Assembly (NCBI GenBank): GCA_016875535.1
Contig: VGPF01000017.1
Coordinates: 1-44,125 of the forward strand
From: Chloroflexota bacterium
GTDB lineage: Bacteria > Chloroflexota > Dehalococcoidia > SHYB01
Direction: 5' to 3'
Length of the DNA stretch: 44,125 bases
Both the position numbers and the translations under genes were made by a program. Positions 41,495 through 44,125 of this stretch are shown piece by piece. Position 1 is the first letter of the stretch; every line of letters starts with the position of its first letter. Under the pieces are notes generated by a model that saw nothing but the letters and a program-made list of their open reading frames with translations, was not told the origin of the DNA and ran no database searches.

Positions 41495-41523
41495 AAGGCC
41501 TCCGGCTTCACGCCGGAGGCCTT
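41490..41523 (-). terminator. Rho-independent terminator of efp
   Basis: Arms AAGGCCTCCGGC (41495-41506) and GCCGGAGGCCTT (41512-41523) with a 5-base loop. Read on the minus strand the hairpin is followed by ACTTTTT, so it ends the efp transcript. Confidence 0.8.
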
Positions 41524-41545
41524 TGCATCTGCTCGAACCTTCGTC

Positions 41546-42118
41546 CTAAATGCGGCTGATGTACGTCCCGGTGCGCGTATCCACCTTCACCGTATCGCCC
41601 ACGTTCACAAAGAGCGGCACATCAACGGTCAGCCCCGTGGCGGTCTTGGCCTTCTTGCCGCCGCCGGCCGCCGTATCGCCCTTGAACCCCGGCTCAGCCT
41701 CCACGATCTTCAGGTCAACCGTGATCGGCAGCGTCACGGAGATCGGCCGCTCCTTGTAGACCACCATTTCCACCGGCATGCCGTCCTGCAGGAACTTCAC
41801 CGATTCGCCAAGGAGCTCGCTGGGTATGGCCTTCTCCTCATACGTCTCGCCGTCCATGAAGTGGTACATATCGCCATCGGCATAGAGGAAGGTCCCGGCG
41901 CGGCTCTCCACAACGGCCTTCGGCACCTTATCGTCGGTGCGGTAGACCTTTTCCGTTGTCGCGCCCGTCGCCACGTTGCGCAGCTTCATCCGCATCCGAG
42001 CTTCGGAGTTGCCCTTGCCGGCTTTGTACTGCTGGTACTCGAGGATGGTGAAGAGCTGGCCGTCTATCTCAAGGATCGTGCCCCGCGAAATTTCCAGGGC
42101 AGGAATCATGGTAGCCAT
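41546..42118 (-). CDS. efp: Elongation factor P
   Basis: A 190-residue EF-P, which relieves ribosomes stalled at polyproline. Domain I carries the tip loop KAGKGNSEAR with Lys35 at the position that is modified in many bacteria; the usual PGKG Pro is Ala here. Domains II and III are complete (YHFMDGETYEE, PITVDLKIVEAEPG, and the C-terminal DVPLFVNVGDTVKVDTRTGTYISR). No EpmA or other modifying enzyme is adjacent. GGAGG precedes the ATG and a plausible promoter lies upstream. It is relevant that the window encodes several Pro-rich linkers. Confidence 0.95.
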   Translation of the reverse strand: MATMIPALEISRGTILEIDGQLFTILEYQQYKAGKGNSEARMRMKLRNVATGATTEKVYRTDDKVPKAVVESRAGTFLYADGDMYHFMDGETYEEKAIPSELLGESVKFLQDGMPVEMVVYKERPISVTLPITVDLKIVEAEPGFKGDTAAGGGKKAKTATGLTVDVPLFVNVGDTVKVDTRTGTYISRI

Positions 42119-42149
42119 AGGAATACCTCCACAACGGTCGGGGAGGGCA

Positions 42150-42179
42150 AGTGTACCACAGGGTTAGCGGCGGCCACAA
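42150..42179 (-). promoter_or_regulatory. Candidate promoter for efp
   Basis: On the minus strand TTGTGG (42179-42174) and TACACT (42155-42150) are 18 bases apart, 31 bases before the efp ATG. Confidence 0.5.
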
Positions 42180-42254
42180 TCAGAGGCGGAAGGGCCCGGG
42201 AGGTGGTAGAATCTCGGCGGCATCCCGGCTGGAGGCATCCTCGCCCGACCCACC

Positions 42255-43079
42255 ATGCCCGAACAGATAGTCAACGGACTGCGCATCTACTACGACGAGC
42301 GCGGCGCGCCCGATGGCCCTGCCATCCTCTTCATCCCCGGCCTGGGCAGCAGCCACCTCAGCTGGGGCGGCGTCACCAGGCACATCCCGCCCTCCTACCG
42401 CATCATCGTCGTGGATCCGCGCGATGCCGGCCGGAGCGAGCGCACCATCGCCGATTACACCGTCGGCGATATGGCGGAAGATATCGCAGGCCTCCTCCAG
42501 GGGCTGAACGTCAAGAAGACCGCCGTCGTCGGCATCTCCATGGGAGGCGCCATCGCCCAGGAGCTGGCGATCCGCTACCCGGACAGGGTCGAGCGGGCCG
42601 TCCTCGTCGCCACCTATGATTCAGGGGACTCCCGGGGCACCTTCATCTTCGAGCAGTTCGCCCGCCTGCGCCGCCTCCTTTCCAAGGAAGATTATTACCG
42701 CACCATCCTTCCCTGGATCTACACCCACCAGGAGTTCGAGTCCATCGCGCCCGATCAGGCCGTCAAGCAGTTCGCCCAAGACCCCTTCTTCCAGGACCCG
42801 GACACCTACGAGCGGCAGATGCGCGCCACCATCGCCTACCGCTCCCGCGACCGCCTGGGCCTCATCACCTGTCCCACCCTGGTCATCTTCGGCGATGAGG
42901 ACATGTTCACGCCCCTGCGCTTCGCCCGCTCCCTCCAGGCCGGTATCCGCAACTCCAGGCTTGTGGTAGTATCCGGCGCGGGCCACGGCATCATCTGGAC
43001 GCGCATCGTGGAAGTGGCGTCCCTCATCGCAAACTTTATGAAGGAGCCGCCGCCCAAAAAGCAGGAGGCCGCCTCATGA
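42255..43079 (+). CDS. Alpha/beta hydrolase
   Basis: A 274-residue alpha/beta-hydrolase fold enzyme. The triad is readable: nucleophile Ser in GISMGG (near residue 95), Asp in FGDEDMFTP and His in SGAGHGIIW. The oxyanion-hole strand LFIPGLGSSHLSW and the VVDPRDAGRSE segment match esterases, lactonases and C-C hydrolases of this family. Its last four bases (ATGA) overlap the start of the sugar-isomerase-like gene, so the two are translationally coupled and probably serve one pathway. Substrate unknown. Confidence 0.87.
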   Translation: MPEQIVNGLRIYYDERGAPDGPAILFIPGLGSSHLSWGGVTRHIPPSYRIIVVDPRDAGRSERTIADYTVGDMAEDIAGLLQGLNVKKTAVVGISMGGAIAQELAIRYPDRVERAVLVATYDSGDSRGTFIFEQFARLRRLLSKEDYYRTILPWIYTHQEFESIAPDQAVKQFAQDPFFQDPDTYERQMRATIAYRSRDRLGLITCPTLVIFGDEDMFTPLRFARSLQAGIRNSRLVVVSGAGHGIIWTRIVEVASLIANFMKEPPPKKQEAAS

Positions 43080-43894
43080 ACCCTCGCTTTTCATGCAGCG
43101 TCACCACCGCCTGGAACTGGGACCTGGGGCAGTGTCTGGAGACCTGGAAACGGTTGGGCATCCCGGCCATCGGCATCACGAGACTGGGGATGGAGCGCTA
43201 CGGCAGGGAGAAGGCGATCAAGGCGATCCGCGAATCGGGTCTCGCCGTCTCCAGCTTCCAGGGCATCCGCGTCGCCGGCATGTTCGATAGGGCAACCTAC
43301 CAGCGGTCGAAGGACGAAGAGGTGCGCGCCCTGGACGATGCCGCGCAGATCGGCGCCGACTGCGTCTACCTCATCACCGGCCCCCGGGGCGCGCTCTCCT
43401 GGGACGAAGCCGCCAAGCGCACCGAAGCGACGGCCCGCGAGCTCCTGGCGGAGGCCAAGAAACGCAGGCTGCGCATCGCCCTGGAGCCCGTCCACCCCAT
43501 GCGCCAGGACCTGACCTTTGTGAATACCGCCGCCGACGCCTGGAGCATCGTGAAGGCGATGGACGATACGGACTTCGGCTACGTCTTCGATTGCTGGCAT
43601 CTCTGGTGGAGCCGGGATGTGATGGACGTCATCAAGCGATCGGCGAAGAAGATGTTCGCCGTGCAGATGGACGACCATAAACCCCACTCCAACCGCACGA
43701 TGGACCGCGCCATGCTGGGCAAAGGCATCATTCCATTGAAGGAACTCCTTGGAGCCATCGAGAAGGGCGGCTACAAGGGCTACTACGATGTGGAAATCAT
43801 CGCGGACGACCTGCAGCAGTTGGGCTATGAAGCGGCGCTGAAACAGATCATCGTTGACTTTGACCGCCTCTGGGCGGAGACGTTCGGGAAGTAG
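43076..43894 (+). CDS. Sugar phosphate isomerase/epimerase-like TIM barrel
   Basis: A 272-residue xylose-isomerase-like barrel. Metal ligands are recognisable at the ends of strands: Glu in IALEPVHP, Asp in FDCWHLWWS, His in VQMDDHKP and Glu in YDVEIIA. Members interconvert sugars, open lactones or act as inositol-type dehydratases. Overlap by four bases with the alpha/beta hydrolase suggests consecutive steps, for example ester or lactone opening and then isomerisation. The final 231 bases of the window follow with no terminator that I can define. Confidence 0.82.
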   Translation: MNPRFSCSVTTAWNWDLGQCLETWKRLGIPAIGITRLGMERYGREKAIKAIRESGLAVSSFQGIRVAGMFDRATYQRSKDEEVRALDDAAQIGADCVYLITGPRGALSWDEAAKRTEATARELLAEAKKRRLRIALEPVHPMRQDLTFVNTAADAWSIVKAMDDTDFGYVFDCWHLWWSRDVMDVIKRSAKKMFAVQMDDHKPHSNRTMDRAMLGKGIIPLKELLGAIEKGGYKGYYDVEIIADDLQQLGYEAALKQIIVDFDRLWAETFGK

Positions 43895-44125
43895 CCGGCC
43901 CCTCCGCCCGTCCTCCGTCTCTCCTAACCCCCGACCTTCCTCAATCCCTACTGCCCTTCTCCCCATCAGCGTCTTCCATCGTTCTGACGCCTCTCATTCC
44001 AATGAGTCCGGACCGCATGTTGCATCGGGGCCGCACCAGAGCGGACAAATCTCCCCATCCTGCCTCTGTGCTCTCTGTGCCCTCGGTGGATCAACCCTCT
44101 TCCTCCTCCTTCCTCCATTCCTTCT
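43895..44125. other. Gene-free, pyrimidine-rich right edge
   Basis: No gene supported. The plus strand is strongly C/T-rich, and near 44066-44092 reads CTCTGTGCTCTCTGTGCCC, an imperfect tandem repeat of CTCTGTG units. The last 30 bases are almost pure pyrimidine. Low complexity may be why the assembled sequence stops here. Confidence 0.45.

Noticed and set aside
1-44125. tRNA, rRNA, CRISPR arrays, prophage, riboswitches
   Set aside because: No regularly spaced repeats, tRNA-like cloverleaf ends, phage structural genes or recognisable riboswitch cores (including an FMN element before ribD) were found by eye.

Overview
The window reads as a chromosomal piece of a GC-rich, largely heterotrophic bacterium. 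The gene set (many PF04909 amidohydrolases and class III CoA-transferases, a flavin monooxygenase remnant, a TtuA-type thiolase and a Cdc48-like AAA protein) fits Chloroflexota, most likely a Dehalococcoidia/SAR202-like lineage. That placement is inference from gene content; there is no rRNA gene to confirm it. Codon use is GC-rich in most genes. Two AT-richer islands (about 17.1-18.0 kb and 28.1-28.9 kb) look acquired.

Layout. 1-0.1 kb: the end of an IS3-like insertion sequence, with the first 13 codons of its transposase on the minus strand, abutting the truncated 3' part of a luciferase-like monooxygenase gene. 0.65-6.1 kb: catabolic genes (two amidohydrolases, a carboxymuconolactone decarboxylase-like protein, a zinc-ribbon NrtS protein, a beta-keto acid cleavage enzyme and a non-canonical thiolase). 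6.2-17.1 kb: mainly housekeeping genes (dcd, ribD, ribE, a ThiS-like/TtuA tRNA thiolation pair, a zinc-finger protein, a TPR protein, two unknowns, ispH, a lipoprotein metallopeptidase, pabB and an HbpS/GlcG-like protein). 17.2-18.0 kb: a doubly frameshifted glycosyltransferase.

18.0-28.1 kb is a second catabolic region: two amidohydrolases, three CaiB/BaiF CoA-transferases, an SDR, an enoyl-CoA hydratase-like protein, a nitroreductase-family protein and a frameshifted membrane haem-binding protein. Several of these enzymes lack textbook catalytic residues. 28.1-28.8 kb is an orphan protein with a PD-(D/E)XK-like pattern. 28.9-32.1 kb is a three-gene operon of two unrecognised proteins and a Cdc48-N-like AAA ATPase. 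It is divergent from a HEAT-repeat protein and is the best candidate for an undescribed system.

34.1-40.1 kb is central carbon metabolism: a biotin-dependent carboxyltransferase set (MmdA-like subunit, an overlapping 53-residue small protein, and a 5S-type subunit carrying its own biotin domain), then isocitrate and malate dehydrogenases. Together they could connect propionyl/methylmalonyl-CoA with pyruvate/oxaloacetate and the TCA cycle. 40.2-44.1 kb holds a fifth amidohydrolase behind a consensus promoter with a palindrome over its -10 box, elongation factor P, an alpha/beta hydrolase and a sugar-isomerase-like TIM barrel. No tRNA, rRNA, CRISPR array or prophage was seen, and no stretch over 300 bases lacks a gene.
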